Below, piece by piece: positions 35,264 to 44,181 of a stretch of 64,000 nucleotides of DNA (within the stretch, counting starts at the first letter, position 1; each line of letters begins with the position of its first letter). The DNA comes from OLB7 sp966250335 (GTDB lineage Bacteria; Bacteroidota; Ignavibacteria; OLB7). The position numbers and the translations under genes were made by a program. The stretch spans positions 62,001-126,000 of the forward strand of contig CBINGZ010000006.1 of the NCBI GenBank assembly GCA_966250335.1, in the 5' to 3' direction. The notes below the pieces were generated by a model. It ran no database searches. It was given only the letters and a program-made list of their open reading frames with translations, and was not told the DNA's origin.

Positions 35264-38023
35264 ATGAATGCAGAATTCTCCGAACGTATGGTCCAGCAAG
35301 CCGCTCCACTCCTCCGAACGAAACTCTTCGTTGTCCGCCCCAAACCCGATCTGGTGCCGCGCGAGCGCCTGCTGCGCCTGCTGGACGGGATCCCCTATCG
35401 CAAACTGATCCTTCTTTCCGCCTCCGCCGGGTTCGGCAAGACCACCCTGATCGGCGCCTGGATCGCCTCCCGCTCCTACCCGACCGCATGGTATTCGCTG
35501 GACAGGGGGGATAACGAGACCGCCCGTTTCTTCACCTATCTCATCGCGGCGCTGCAGACGGTCCATCCCGCCGTCGGTGAAAGCGCGCGGCAGGCTCTGA
35601 CGCTCGCCCCGCTTCCACCGATCGAATCGCTCGTCTCCTCCATCATCAACGACATCGCATCGCTTTCCGATTCGTTCCTGCTGGTGCTGGAGGATTACCA
35701 CGTGATCGAGAACGATGCGATCCATGAGGCGCTGATGTTCCTGCTCGATCACGCCCCGCCCCAGCTCCACGTGGCCGTCACGACCCGCATCGACCCCCCG
35801 ATACCGATCGCGAGACTCCGCGTCCGGGGGGATCTCCTCGAACTGCGCGCCTCCGATCTCCGCTTCTCCGGCGAGGAATCGGCCTCCCTCTTCAACGACA
35901 CGATGCGCCTGAACCTCTCGGCCGATTCGGTGGCGGCGGTCCAGGAGAGAACCGAGGGGTGGATCGCCGGGCTCCAGATGGCGGGCCTCTCCCTGCACGG
36001 CCGTGACGACGTCGAGGATTTCATCTCCGCCTTCACGGGAGAAGATCGCTATGTGATCGATTATCTTCTTGAGGAAGTCCTCACCCGTCAGCCGGAGGAC
36101 CTTCAGCGGATCATGCTCGACCTCTCGATCGTGGAACGGTTCAACGCATCGCTCTGCGAGGCGATCACCGGCTGCGACGACGGGACCGGGGTCCTGGACC
36201 GCCTGGAACGCGCCAACCTCTTCATGACCTCGCTCGACAACCGCCGCGAGTGGTACCGCTACCATCATCTCTTCGCCGATCTGCTCGGCCATCGCCTCCG
36301 CCAGCTCCGCCCCGACTCGATCGCCGAGCTCCACAGACGCGCCAGCACCTGGCAGCAGAAGGAGGGACGCATCCGCGAGGCGGTCGAACATGCTGTCCGC
36401 TCCGGCGACCCCGGCTTCATCGCCGATCTGACGGCCCGTTCCTGGCGACGCCTGCTCAACATCAACGTGCAGTACAACATGCCGGGGCTGCTGAACGACG
36501 TCCCGGATGAGCTCGTGCTCGCCGACCCGCGCGTCGCCGTGGTGAAAAGCTGGATCCTCTGCGAGACGCAGAAGCGAGCCGACCTGATGCGATACGTCGA
36601 CCGGGCCGAGGAACTGGTCGGCGAAATGGAACGGAACGATGAGGCGCGGGAGCTGCTGGGACATATCTACATGATCCGGACCGTCATCGCGCGCGACACC
36701 CTGCAGAACGACGAGACGATCCGCTACGGAAAAATCGCGCTGGAATTTCTCCCCGATCGCGAGGCCGATTCCCCGGACTTCCACTGGTTCGCCTCACCCG
36801 GCCTGGTCTTCTCCAACCTCGGCGGCGCCTACCTCCGGCTCGCCGACTACGAGACGGCCGAGGAGGTCTTCGAGGCGGGACTCCGCCACGGTCGCGCCCG
36901 ATCCGATACATATTCCACCGTCTCCGCCCTCTCCGATCTCGGACGCATGAGCTTCGCGCAGGGGAGACTGGCCCGCGCCGAGCATTACGCCGAGGAATTG
37001 AAAACCATCTGCGAGGAGAATCTCTTCCTCCCCGCCGACGCCGGCATCCTGGGCTATCATCTCTACTCGACCATCCTCTTCGAGAAGGGAGATTTCGCCA
37101 GGGCCGAGGAGTATGCGCTCCGGGCGCTCGGTCTCTGCAAGCCGCATCTGATCCATGAGATCGTGGAGGTCAACCGGCTCCTCTTCGCCATTTACTGCTC
37201 GGCAGGAAATCTCGGGGAGGCATGGCACGCCGTGCGGAGCGCCGAGGAAGCCTTATCGGGATACGATAATCCTCCGCTGTCGCGGATCATTCAGATGGAG
37301 CGGATCAAGCTGGAGCTGCGCGAAGGACGGCTCGACAGAGTGAGGGAATGGGCCGAAGAGTTCGCCGCCGTCATGCACGACTACCAGACCGGCGGGGGAG
37401 GCCCGATGCGCTTCCTGATCGAACGGCTCCTCTACGGTCGCGTCCTGGTCGCGCTCGGTCGCCTGGATGAAGCGATCACCGTGCTGGACGAACTGCAGAC
37501 CGAGTTCTCCGCCGAGAATTTCTTCAGGATGCGGCTCGGCGCGCTCCTCCCCCTTTCGGGCGCGCTCAACCTGCGCGGGGATGAGGAAGGGGCGATTCGG
37601 ACCCTCTCGCTGGCGCTCAGACTGGCTGCGCCGGAGCGGTTCATCCGCGCGTTCGCGCAGGAGGCGGAACTGCTGGCGCCGGTGCTGGCGCTCTATAAGA
37701 AACGGGGGTACCCCGGGAGCGAGGAGATCCCCGAAGCGTTCATCGTCATGGTCTATGAGAAATGCGGCGCGGGAGCCCCGGCCCCGACCGCCCCGCAGCG
37801 AACACGACGGTTCGTCGGCGGCGATCTGCTCGACCCGCTCACCAGCCGCGAGGTGGAGATCCTTCAGCTCATGGCGCAGGGATATTCCAACAGGATCATC
37901 GCGGAGAAGCTCTACGTCTCCGTCAACACGATCAAGACGCACGTCTCCAACCTCTTCGGCAAGCTCGATGCCGCCAACCGCGTGGAGGCCCTTGCCCGCG
38001 CACGGGAGGCGAACGTCCTGTAA
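35264..38023 (+). CDS. MalT-like LuxR-family transcriptional regulator
   Basis: The 919-residue protein is a STAND-type regulator. Walker A is SASAGFGKTTLIGAW (about 53-67), and a Walker B-like LLVLEDYHVIEND stretch and a sensor-like VTTRIDPP follow. A helical winged region (about 230-370), TPR-like repeats (about 400-780) and a C-terminal LuxR helix-turn-helix (LTSREVEILQLMAQGYSN, then YVSVNTIKTHVSNLFGKL) complete it. By analogy with MalT, ATP and an inducer bound to the repeats would trigger multimerisation and activation. Four small genes follow on the same strand with short gaps and are candidates for its operon or regulon. The inducer is unknown. Confidence 0.93.
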   Translation: MNAEFSERMVQQAAPLLRTKLFVVRPKPDLVPRERLLRLLDGIPYRKLILLSASAGFGKTTLIGAWIASRSYPTAWYSLDRGDNETARFFTYLIAALQTVHPAVGESARQALTLAPLPPIESLVSSIINDIASLSDSFLLVLEDYHVIENDAIHEALMFLLDHAPPQLHVAVTTRIDPPIPIARLRVRGDLLELRASDLRFSGEESASLFNDTMRLNLSADSVAAVQERTEGWIAGLQMAGLSLHGRDDVEDFISAFTGEDRYVIDYLLEEVLTRQPEDLQRIMLDLSIVERFNASLCEAITGCDDGTGVLDRLERANLFMTSLDNRREWYRYHHLFADLLGHRLRQLRPDSIAELHRRASTWQQKEGRIREAVEHAVRSGDPGFIADLTARSWRRLLNINVQYNMPGLLNDVPDELVLADPRVAVVKSWILCETQKRADLMRYVDRAEELVGEMERNDEARELLGHIYMIRTVIARDTLQNDETIRYGKIALEFLPDREADSPDFHWFASPGLVFSNLGGAYLRLADYETAEEVFEAGLRHGRARSDTYSTVSALSDLGRMSFAQGRLARAEHYAEELKTICEENLFLPADAGILGYHLYSTILFEKGDFARAEEYALRALGLCKPHLIHEIVEVNRLLFAIYCSAGNLGEAWHAVRSAEEALSGYDNPPLSRIIQMERIKLELREGRLDRVREWAEEFAAVMHDYQTGGGGPMRFLIERLLYGRVLVALGRLDEAITVLDELQTEFSAENFFRMRLGALLPLSGALNLRGDEEGAIRTLSLALRLAAPERFIRAFAQEAELLAPVLALYKKRGYPGSEEIPEAFIVMVYEKCGAGAPAPTAPQRTRRFVGGDLLDPLTSREVEILQLMAQGYSNRIIAEKLYVSVNTIKTHVSNLFGKLDAANRVEALARAREANVL

Positions 38024-38050
38024 GCCGTGCGGCGCGATATGAAGGAACCG

Positions 38051-38443
38051 ATGAAGATCGAAACACTCGGCTGGATGGCCGGCCGATGGAGAAGCGAGGG
38101 AGAACACGGGCTGACCGAGGAGCTCTGGATGCCTCCGGCCGGGGGACTCATGCTCGGGCTGCATCGCGATCTGTTTCCCTCGGGGAAGGTCTTCTTCGAA
38201 TACCTCCGGATCGAGTCGTCGGCCGGGGGACCTCTCTATCAGGCGAGCCCCGCCGGGCGGCCGCCGACGCCGTTCCGCGCCGTGGAGCTCTCAGAGAGGC
38301 ACGTCGTCTTCGAGAACCCCGATCACGACTTCCCGCAACGGATCATCTACCGGCTCGACTCCGACGGGGCGCTGCTCGCGGCCGTCGAGGGAGAGGGACG
38401 CCGGAAGGAGTGGAGATGGGAACGGGATCGCCGCGGGTTCTGA
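38051..38443 (+). CDS. DUF6265 family protein
   Basis: The 130-residue protein has the family sequence LGWMAGRWRSEGEHG, then EELWMPPAGGLMLG, a central FFEYLRI strand and FENPDHDFPQRIIYRL near the C-terminus. These small proteins are predicted to form a lipocalin-like beta sheet; their function is unknown. ATG at 38051 is chosen because AAGGA lies just upstream; GTG at 38027 and ATG at 38039 are in frame. The 3' end overlaps the HAD gene by 28 bp. Confidence 0.82.
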   Translation: MKIETLGWMAGRWRSEGEHGLTEELWMPPAGGLMLGLHRDLFPSGKVFFEYLRIESSAGGPLYQASPAGRPPTPFRAVELSERHVVFENPDHDFPQRIIYRLDSDGALLAAVEGEGRRKEWRWERDRRGF

Positions 38444-39189
38444 TCTGGGATTTCGACGGCACCCTGGCCCGTCGCGAGGGGATGTTCAGCGGAACACTCC
38501 TGGAGATCCTTCTGGAGGAGGCTCCGGCTCTGGTCGATGCCGCACGGGGCGATCTCATCGAACTGCACGAGACGATCGATCGGGAAATCCTTGAATCGTA
38601 TCTGAAGGATCGGATCAGGCCCCACCTGGCGGCCGGATTTCCCTGGCACACTCCTGAAACAACACGACCGGCAGGACGTTCGTCGCAGGAATGGTGGGAC
38701 GAGCTGGACGGGGTGTTCGAACTGGCGTTCGCGGCGGTCGGGGCCGATCCGGAATCGGCCCTGAGGATGGCTCGAAGCGTGCGCCGCCGCTATCCGCTCC
38801 TTGAACGGTGGCGGCTGTACGACGACACGATCCCCGCTCTGACCTCCCTCTCGGCGCTCGGCTGGCGCCATGTGATCCTCTCCAACCACGTCCCTGAACT
38901 CGGCGCGATCATCGCCGGTCTGGGACTCGACAGGTATCTTGACGCGATATTCAACTCAGCCGTATCGGGATACGAGAAACCCCATCCTCTCGCGTTCCGA
39001 TCGGTGCTGGAGGCCGTCGGGAACGGAACCTGCTGGATGATCGGCGACAGCGTAACGGCCGATGTGGGGGGCGCCGAGAGCGTGGGAATACCTGCCATCC
39101 TGGTGCGGAGCCGGCACGAGGGGGTCCGGTTCTGCCGCCTCGATCTCTCGACGATCGCAAATATCGTCGAGGAAGAGAGAACGGTGTAG
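38416..39189 (+). CDS. HAD-superfamily hydrolase
   Basis: The 257-residue protein has HAD motif I DFDGTLAR with the nucleophile Asp at about residue 12, motif II in HVILSNHVPEL, motif III Lys in SGYEKPHP and motif IV GDSVTADVGGAESVG. An all-helical cap lies between motifs I and II (about 20-125), so it is a subfamily IA phosphatase, acting on a small phosphorylated metabolite. ATG at 38416 follows an AAGGAG six bases upstream and lies inside the DUF6265 gene, suggesting coupled translation. Confidence 0.88.
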   Translation: MGTGSPRVLIWDFDGTLARREGMFSGTLLEILLEEAPALVDAARGDLIELHETIDREILESYLKDRIRPHLAAGFPWHTPETTRPAGRSSQEWWDELDGVFELAFAAVGADPESALRMARSVRRRYPLLERWRLYDDTIPALTSLSALGWRHVILSNHVPELGAIIAGLGLDRYLDAIFNSAVSGYEKPHPLAFRSVLEAVGNGTCWMIGDSVTADVGGAESVGIPAILVRSRHEGVRFCRLDLSTIANIVEEERTV

Positions 39190-39239
39190 AAGCAACCGGA
39201 TCTTTTTCCGATACATCACATTGAGACCGGAACAGAGGA

Positions 39240-39815
39240 ATGATGTATACCGTGAAAAGGTTCGACGAGTCGAACCGTCATGATTTCTACCACCTGCATT
39301 CGGAGGAGAACGAGGCCGGGTGGTGCAGATGCATGGCATGGTGGGTCCCCACATGGAGCGGCTGGAGCGCCCGCAGCGCCGAAGAGAACCGTGAGACGCG
39401 CGACAGACTCTGCGACATGGGGATCTTCGACGGCTACCTCCTCTACGCGGCGAGGGAGCCGATCGGATGGTGTCAGGTGGGGCAGCGCGACAGACTTGAA
39501 AAACTGGTGACCCAGTTCGGTCTGGAGCCCGACCCCGAGGTCTGGGCGATCACATGCTTCCAGATCGCACCGAGATACAGACGGCGCGGGCTGGCATCAT
39601 TCCTTCTCGCCGAGATCCTTCACGACCTGCCGGGACGGGGCGTGACCCGCGTGGAAGCCTACGCCAGACGCGGCGTCACCGATCCGGAGGAGCTCTGGAC
39701 CGGCCCCGAGAAGATCTACCTTGCGTCGGGATTCTCGGTCGATCGTCACGACGAGCAGACCGTCTTTCTTTCACTCACGCTGTCGGCGCCGGCAACCGAC
39801 ACCTTATCTCGCTAA
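39240..39815 (+). CDS. GNAT-family N-acetyltransferase
   Basis: The 191-residue protein has the acetyl-CoA binding signature of GNAT enzymes, IAPRYRRRGLASFLLAEIL (about 110-128), preceded by strand 4 (VWAITCFQ). A Cys/Trp-rich segment near the N-terminus (GWCRCMAWWVPTWSGWS) is unusual and recalls a group of GNAT proteins that begin with a CxCxxW-like motif. The acceptor is unknown. It lies 50 nt after the HAD gene and 6 nt before the free-methionine-sulfoxide reductase gene. Confidence 0.87.
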   Translation: MMYTVKRFDESNRHDFYHLHSEENEAGWCRCMAWWVPTWSGWSARSAEENRETRDRLCDMGIFDGYLLYAAREPIGWCQVGQRDRLEKLVTQFGLEPDPEVWAITCFQIAPRYRRRGLASFLLAEILHDLPGRGVTRVEAYARRGVTDPEELWTGPEKIYLASGFSVDRHDEQTVFLSLTLSAPATDTLSR

Positions 39816-39821
39816 TCCGAT

Positions 39822-40349
39822 ATGTTCAGGTTCCACGATCTCCCCTCCGCGTCGAAGGCGGAGACGTATGCGGCGCTGACGTCCCAGCTCCGGGCCCTGC
39901 TGGAAGGGGAACGGGACCCGATCGCGGGGAGTGCGAACGCCTCCTCTCTCATCTTCCATGCTCTCCCCGATCTGAACTGGGCAGGGTTCTATTTCATGAA
40001 GGAGGGGGAGCTGGTGGTGGGCCCGTTCCAGGGACGCCCCGCATGCGTGAGAATCGCGCTCGGCCGGGGAGTCTGCGGAACCGCCGCGGCGACACGGCAG
40101 ACCGTGATCGTGGAAGATGTGGAGAACTTCCCCGGCCATATCGCCTGTGACGCCGCCTCCCGATCGGAGATCGTCGTGCCGCTCCTCATGAACGACACGC
40201 TCCTCGGCGTCCTCGACCTCGACAGCCCCCTCCCGGGCCGCTTCGACACGGAAGATCGCGACGGCCTTGAATCGCTGGCAGGGGTTCTCGTGGAGATGCT
40301 CGATCTCGGTCGGCTACACGCCGTCGGCGCGATGGGCGTTCTCTCATAG
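39822..40349 (+). CDS. msrC: Free methionine-(R)-sulfoxide reductase
   Basis: The 175-residue GAF-domain protein keeps all three functional cysteines: Cys75 (GRPACVRI), Cys85 (GRGVCGTAAA) and Cys109 (GHIACDAAS). Their spacing of 10 and 24 residues equals that of E. coli Cys84/94/118. The LNWAGFYF and PFQGR segments are also typical. The enzyme reduces free methionine-R-sulfoxide in the cytoplasm using thioredoxin, as part of oxidative damage repair. It closes the run of small genes behind the MalT-like regulator. Confidence 0.94.
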   Translation: MFRFHDLPSASKAETYAALTSQLRALLEGERDPIAGSANASSLIFHALPDLNWAGFYFMKEGELVVGPFQGRPACVRIALGRGVCGTAAATRQTVIVEDVENFPGHIACDAASRSEIVVPLLMNDTLLGVLDLDSPLPGRFDTEDRDGLESLAGVLVEMLDLGRLHAVGAMGVLS

Positions 40350-40449
40350 GAATGTCGGCCCGATCGAGATCACGGTGGCTGAAAACGAGCGGAATATAAC
40401 CGCGCCGCCCGGCGCGCGCGCCCGCCGATCATCCGTGATCGGCGCCGGT

Positions 40450-40835
40450 TTGCAGCAACGGGCCGTTCATTATTTCCCAAGCCCTGAGAACATCTCCTTC
40501 TTCTCGTCATCGATGGGGAGGAATGGTACGCAGCTTTATATCGGCTCCCGAAGGGAGCACCGATTTGTAGCAACGGACCATTCATAACATTCTCAAGCCC
40601 TGAAGGGGCGTACCATTCTTCCATCGGCAATGAACATCATGTCTCTACCGGACCGGCTCCCGTAGGGAGCCCCCAGATGTAGCCCCGGGCCGTCTCACAA
40701 TTCTTCAGGCGCCGTAGGCGTGGGGCCAGTCTTCCTCTTCGCGCAAAGACTGGTGCGCGCCTACGGCGCTCAGGAACATATGGGGCGTCCGGGGCTACAT
40801 ATGGTTCGCTCCTACGGAGCTGCTGAAGGATGGTA
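40450..40835. repeat. Palindromic repeat cluster, copy 3 (largest)
   Basis: At least three repeat sentences are strung together here: TTGCAGCAACGGGCCGTTCA near 40450-40470, CGGCTCCCGAAGGGAGCACC near 40542-40561 followed by TTGTAGCAACGGACCATTCA, then CAAGCCCTGAAGGGGCGTACC, and CGGCTCCCGTAGGGAGCCCC followed by TGTAGCCCCGGGCCG and CAGGCGCCGTAGGCGTGGGG. An inverted CGCGCCTACGGCGCT completes it near 40756-40770. The cluster fills most of the 551-nt gap between msrC and the L,D-transpeptidase gene. Confidence 0.85.
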
Positions 40836-40900
40836 TTGACGGTGATTGAAGAATAGAACATAGAAGCATCAACGAACGAATTCGACCGAGGCGTACGGCA

Positions 40901-41560
40901 ATGAACCTCCGCTATATTCCGATCTTCCTTCTCTCCGCGGCTCTTGTGGTGTATATGGTCGTGTCGGATAGAGGAGATGCGGCGCCTGAGGGTGGGGAGA
41001 GGGTTGCGACGGTATCGGGTGAGAAGGGAGAAACGGCGGAAAAAGAATCCGATCTCGATCTTTCGATCGATGCTGCGAAACCGCTTACGCTCCCGCTCAA
41101 ATCTCCCAGGATCGTCGTCGAGAAACGGAAGCGGCATCTCTCCCTCTACTCGAACGGAAAGATCGTACGAAGATATCGTGTCGGGCTGGGATTTACCCCG
41201 ACGGGAGACAAGCGGATGATGGGAGACGGGCGGACGCCGGAAGGGAACTTCTATATCTGTCAGAAGAATCCCTACAGCAGGTTCTACCTCAGCCTGGGAA
41301 TCAGCTACCCGAGCACCGAGGACGCCGGCAGAGGACTCCGGGAGAAACTGATCACACGCGACGAGCACGACAGAATCATCGCGGCGATCACCGCCGGGAC
41401 CATCCCCCCCTGGAACACGAAGCTCGGCGGCGAGGTCTTCATCCACGGGCACGGATCGCACAAGGACTGGACGTACGGCTGCGTCGCCCTCGACGACAGG
41501 CATATGAAGGAGCTCTACGACGCGATTCCGGAAGGGGTCCCGGTCGAGATCAAACCGTAA
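40901..41560 (+). CDS. YkuD-type L,D-transpeptidase family protein
   Basis: The 219-residue protein has an N-terminal signal anchor (YIPIFLLSAALVVYMVV), a low-complexity stalk to about residue 65 and a YkuD domain. The catalytic motif is IHGHGSHKDWTYGCVAL, with His182, His184 and nucleophile Cys194. VGLGFTPTGDKRMMGDGRTPEG is also diagnostic. The protein probably crosslinks peptidoglycan or attaches proteins to it in the periplasm, membrane-tethered. It converges on rnc across the minisatellite, and has a repeat cluster upstream. Confidence 0.9.
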   Translation: MNLRYIPIFLLSAALVVYMVVSDRGDAAPEGGERVATVSGEKGETAEKESDLDLSIDAAKPLTLPLKSPRIVVEKRKRHLSLYSNGKIVRRYRVGLGFTPTGDKRMMGDGRTPEGNFYICQKNPYSRFYLSLGISYPSTEDAGRGLREKLITRDEHDRIIAAITAGTIPPWNTKLGGEVFIHGHGSHKDWTYGCVALDDRHMKELYDAIPEGVPVEIKP

Positions 41561-41600
41561 CCCCTTCCCTCACTCTCTGCGCCACTGCTCCTCCACGACC

Positions 41601-41707
41601 GATTACTCCCTCCGCGACTACTCCCTCCGCGACTACTCCCTCCGCGACTACTCCCTCCGCGACTGCCCCTCCGCGACTACTCCCTCCGCGACTACTGCCT
41701 CCGCGAC
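41601..41707. repeat. 15-bp minisatellite overlapping the end of rnc
   Basis: Seven tandem units of CTACTCCCTCCGCGA are present, four of them after the first identical and one shortened to 14 nt (CTGCCCCTCCGCGA). The last unit (CTACTGCCTCCGCGA) encodes, on the minus strand, the final Ser-Arg-Arg-Gln and the TAG stop of RNase III. In that frame each intact unit contains TAG. Confidence 0.95.
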
Positions 41708-42591
41708 ATATAGTTCGGCATCTCGATATTGAGCCGCTCGATCGCCGAGGCCGCCGCCTGCTGTTCCGCCTCCTTCTTGCTCTTCCCCTTCCCCAGCCCC
41801 ATGCAGTCGGACTCGGCCCCCACATGAACCTCCACGGTGAAGGTCCGCTCGTGGTCCGGTCCTTCCTCATGCACCACGATATATTTCGGAGCCCCCATCC
41901 CGCGCGCCTGCAGGAACTCCAGCAGAATGCTCTTGAAGTTCTCGTCGATGTAGAGGATCTTCTCGAACATCTCCGGGGTCAGGATCGTGTGGGCCAGGAA
42001 CTCCTTGACGGGGGCAAGGGAGGAGTCGTTATCGAGATAGATGGCGGCGAGAAGCGCCTCGAAGGCGTCGGCCAGGAGCGAATCGTTCCCCTGCACCAGC
42101 GACTGCTCGGCCGATGCGTTCAGGAGAATGAACCGTTCCATCCGGATGGAGCGCGCGCAGAGGGTGAGCGCCTTCCGGTTGACCAGACGGCTGCGGAGCT
42201 TCGTCAGCTCCCCTTCCTGAATATCGTTGTACCTGTGGAACAGGAACTCGCCGATCAGCATGTTGAGGATAGAGTCCCCAAGGAACTCGAGCCGCTCGTT
42301 GCTGGTGATCGTCTTATCCTCCATGAGCTGGAGGTAGCTCCTGTGAAGCAGGGCCTGTTCGAAGTAGGCGGGATTCTTGATCCGATATCCGATCACCTTC
42401 TCGAGTTCCAGAATCGCTTCCGGTTTGAGGAGGTTGCGCGGAATGAAGGTCTTGCGGTCCGACTGTGGGTCGAACACAGTTTCAGCAGGGAGGACTTCGC
42501 TCGCTGCACGACCGAAGAGCTTATTGACGAGCTGGCGAATGACGGTGCGCGAAGGTCTCAAGGGACTTCCGGTTGCGGAGACAGGGGGCAT
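41692..42591 (-). CDS. rnc: Ribonuclease III
   Basis: The 299-residue protein has the RNase III signature NERLEFLGDSILN at about 98-110, with the catalytic acidic residues, and a second acidic site in DAFEALLAAIYLD. A C-terminal double-stranded RNA-binding domain follows (LLEFLQARGMGAPKYIV, then GLGKGKSKKEAEQQAA). An N-terminal extension of about 60 residues precedes the usual start of the domain. It processes rRNA and other double-stranded RNA. ATG at 42591 is chosen as the nearest start upstream of the conserved region. It is last in the fab cluster, 118 nt after fabF. The C-terminal SRRQ and stop lie in a minisatellite. Confidence 0.94.
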   Translation of the reverse strand: MPPVSATGSPLRPSRTVIRQLVNKLFGRAASEVLPAETVFDPQSDRKTFIPRNLLKPEAILELEKVIGYRIKNPAYFEQALLHRSYLQLMEDKTITSNERLEFLGDSILNMLIGEFLFHRYNDIQEGELTKLRSRLVNRKALTLCARSIRMERFILLNASAEQSLVQGNDSLLADAFEALLAAIYLDNDSSLAPVKEFLAHTILTPEMFEKILYIDENFKSILLEFLQARGMGAPKYIVVHEEGPDHERTFTVEVHVGAESDCMGLGKGKSKKEAEQQAAASAIERLNIEMPNYMSRRQ

Positions 42592-42709
42592 TGAGAATGC
42601 GGAACGGAGGCCCCGGAAGCGGGGCGCCGCCGGGGAGAGCCGGCCGTCATCAGATTCTGATCCACGGCCGGCGGTATCCGAGATCCGGAGAGGGTCCGGA
42701 CCCGGTTCT

Positions 42710-43966
42710 CTATTCCTCGAACTTCTTGAAGCAGAGCGACGCGTTGTGCCCGCCGAACCCGAACGTGTTCGAGATCGCCACCCGCACATCGGCCTTCCGG
42801 GCGACGTTCGGGACGAAATCGACATTCACTTCGGGGTCCGGGTTCGTGCTGTTGATCGTCGGGTGGACGATGCCGTTCTTCAGCGTAAGGATCGTTGCGA
42901 TCGCCTCGATGGCTCCGGCGGCGCCCAGCAGGTGCCCGGTCATCGACTTGGTTGCGCTGATCAGCAGCTTCTGCGCATGGTCGCCGAATGTCGTGTTGAT
43001 CGCCTGGATCTCGGCCAGATCGCCGAGCGGCGTCGAAGTGCCGTGGACGTTGACGTAGTCGACGTCGGTCAGCTCCAGGCCCGCATCGCGGATCGCGTGC
43101 CTCATGGAGCGGACGGCGCCCTCGCCGCCGGGGGCGGGGGCCGTAATATGGTAGGCATCGCCGGTCAGGCCGATGCCGCAGAGTTCCCCGTAGATCGTCG
43201 CGCCGCGCGCCGTGGCGTGCTCGAGCGTCTCCAGGACGAGAGCACCGGCGCCTTCGCCGAGCACGAAGCCGTCGCGGCGCAGATCGAACGGGCAGCTCGC
43301 CCGCTCGGGAGCGTCGTTCTGGGTGGAGAGGGCCTTCATGGAGTTGAATCCGCCGATCGCCATCGGCGTCACAACAGCCTCCGAGCCTCCGGTGACCATC
43401 AGGTCGGCGTCCCCCCGCTGGATCAGCATGAAGGCGTCGGCGATGGCATGGGAGCTTGTGGCACAGGCGGAGGTCGTGGCGTAGTTGGGGCCCTTGAGAT
43501 TATAGCGCATCGAGATCATTCCGGCGGCGATGTTCGCAATCAGCATCGGAATGAAGAAGGGGCTGATACGGTGCGGTCCACCGGTCTCGAACATCGTCAG
43601 CTGCTGATGGTGGTAGGTCCACATGCCGCCGATGCCGGAGCCGAAGATCACGCCGGAACGTTCGGGAGTCAGGTTCTCCGCGGTCAGCCCGGCGGAGGCC
43701 ATCGCCTCGGCGGCGGCGACCAGGGCGAACTGCGTGAAGAGGTCGGTGCGGTTGACGGTCCGACGATCCAGGAAGGCGGCCGGGTCGAAATTCTTGACCT
43801 CGCAGGCGAACTTCGTATCGTAGTCGGATGGATCGAAACGGGTGATGGTTGCTGCGCCGCTGCGTCCTTGGATCAGACCGTTCCAGTATTCCTCACAGTT
43901 GTTCCCGATCGGCGTCAACGCGCCAATGCCGGTGACGACGACCCTGCGATCTGAGAATCTCCCCAT
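42710..43966 (-). CDS. fabF: 3-oxoacyl-ACP synthase II
   Basis: The 418-residue protein is a full-length ketosynthase with catalytic triad Cys168 (TTSACATSSHA), His308 (VNVHGTSTPLGD) and His345 (SMTGHLLGAAG), plus the C-terminal NTFGFGGHN. It elongates acyl-ACP with malonyl-ACP in fatty-acid synthesis. The order acpP-fabF-rnc is a common arrangement. A 215-nt gap to acpP contains an imperfect 11-bp hairpin. Confidence 0.96.
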   Translation of the reverse strand: MGRFSDRRVVVTGIGALTPIGNNCEEYWNGLIQGRSGAATITRFDPSDYDTKFACEVKNFDPAAFLDRRTVNRTDLFTQFALVAAAEAMASAGLTAENLTPERSGVIFGSGIGGMWTYHHQQLTMFETGGPHRISPFFIPMLIANIAAGMISMRYNLKGPNYATTSACATSSHAIADAFMLIQRGDADLMVTGGSEAVVTPMAIGGFNSMKALSTQNDAPERASCPFDLRRDGFVLGEGAGALVLETLEHATARGATIYGELCGIGLTGDAYHITAPAPGGEGAVRSMRHAIRDAGLELTDVDYVNVHGTSTPLGDLAEIQAINTTFGDHAQKLLISATKSMTGHLLGAAGAIEAIATILTLKNGIVHPTINSTNPDPEVNVDFVPNVARKADVRVAISNTFGFGGHNASLCFKKFEE

Positions 43967-44012
43967 TGGCTGACTGATATATATTCGTTGGTTCGTACTG
44001 TAATAAAGCAGT

Positions 44013-44049
44013 GCCCGGCCTCACGCGCCGATACGCATTGAGACCGGGC
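44013..44049 (-). terminator. Hairpin between acpP and fabF
   Basis: GCCCGGCCTCA (44013-44023) pairs imperfectly with TGAGACCGGGC (44039-44049). No T-run follows on the minus strand, so it may attenuate or process the message and not end it. Confidence 0.35.
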
Positions 44050-44181
44050 GACAGTGCATCTCTACATGGGGCGCCCGACGGAGCATCCGATATCTCGGGA
44101 TCGCCCCCTTCACGCCCCCCGGCGATCCGGGAAACGGAACGGCGATGCGGAGCGCGTCGAAACACCTCGGACTCGGGCGCG

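Noticed and set aside
40370..40630. Small open frame on the minus strand
   Set aside because: It reads through repeat cluster 3 and is a repeat translation, of a kind often annotated as hypothetical.
41601..41707. CRISPR-like array
   Set aside because: Units are directly tandem without unique spacers, so it is a minisatellite.
43970..43990. TATATATTCG as a plus-strand promoter
   Set aside because: No plus-strand gene follows; it lies in the acpP-fabF gap, which is transcribed in the other direction.
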